NCBI RefSeq assembly: GCF_018100925.1
Contig: NZ_JAGJEH010000008.1
Coordinates: 310,001 to 374,000 of the forward strand
Direction: 5' to 3'
DNA length: 64,000 nucleotides
Source: Pseudoalteromonas luteoviolacea
GTDB lineage: Bacteria; Pseudomonadota; Gammaproteobacteria; Enterobacterales; Alteromonadaceae
The notes below the pieces were generated by a model. That model was not told the origin of the DNA. It ran no database searches and was given only the letters and a program-made list of their open reading frames with translations. Positions 63,260 to 64,000 of this stretch are shown here, in pieces. Position numbers and translations under genes: made by a program. Numbering within the stretch: position 1 is the first letter of the stretch; every line of letters begins with the position of its first letter.

Positions 63260-64000
<741 letters not shown>

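Overview
The window is chromosomal DNA of a marine gammaproteobacterium, most likely Pseudoalteromonas or a close Alteromonadales relative. This is inferred from gene content (sodium-type PomAB stator genes, a FadL-family porin, a long tricorn-like protease, a type B PutA, a moderately AT-rich composition) and from gene orders shared with enterics and vibrios (ftsX-rpoH; miaB-ybeZ-ybeY-corC-lnt beside ubiF and a Met/Leu/Gln tRNA array; ychF-pth and prs-ispE-lolB / hemA-prfA-prmC-sirB2-sirB1-kdsA). I see no insertion sequence, prophage, CRISPR array, rRNA or integron.

Layout. 1-2.8 kb: the end of ftsX, then rpoH under a perfect CIRCE operator, then plsC-rraB. 3-6 kb: an HD-GYP protein, a small Cys-rich membrane protein and a FadL-type porin with a FadR-like site. 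6-10.9 kb: mutS and cinA/pncC, divergent with only 22 bp between start codons, then recA with a LexA box and trmL. 11-18.4 kb: fieF, a cpxRA-like operon ending in a lysophospholipase-like gene, divergent cpxP/spy, a PAS protein and an exported PAF-acetylhydrolase-like enzyme. 18.4-19.6 kb: an orphan XRE regulator and 700 bp of AT-rich non-coding DNA with palindromes. 19.6-24.7 kb: xseB-ispA-dxs (isoprenoid supply) and divergent pomAB behind a sigma-28 promoter.

24.7-32.5 kb: an unlisted 26-residue microprotein gene plus an orphan membrane protein, a lipoprotein, a TyrP-like transporter with a TyrR-type box, putA and a divergent Lrp-type regulator. 32.8-35.7 kb: a compact three-gene operon matching hydrogen cyanide synthase (HcnA-HcnB-HcnC) in size, order and cofactor motifs, with a near-consensus FNR/ANR box upstream and two interleaved inverted repeats downstream. 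35.9-43.3 kb: tricorn-like protease, an SDR, and several small or lineage-specific genes (membrane protein, exported protein, DUF4437-like cupin, HTH/GNAT pair).

43.4-50.3 kb: lnt, corC, ybeY, ybeZ and miaB on the minus strand, facing ubiF. 50.5-51.8 kb: 11 tRNA genes (5 Leu-TAG, 4 Gln-TTG, 2 Met-CAT) from one strong promoter. 52-64 kb: ychF, pth, rplY, prs, ispE and lolB on the minus strand; hemA, prfA, prmC, an HD-GYP response regulator inserted into an otherwise conserved order, sirB2, sirB1 and the start of kdsA on the plus strand.

Most of the window is housekeeping. The parts that deserve attention are the CIRCE-controlled rpoH, the HcnABC-like operon with its anaerobic-type box and terminal interleaved repeats, the microprotein/membrane-protein pair, the cpxRA-lysophospholipase operon, the recently duplicated tRNA array and several lineage-specific small genes. 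All functional assignments are from reading sequences by eye; no database search was run.
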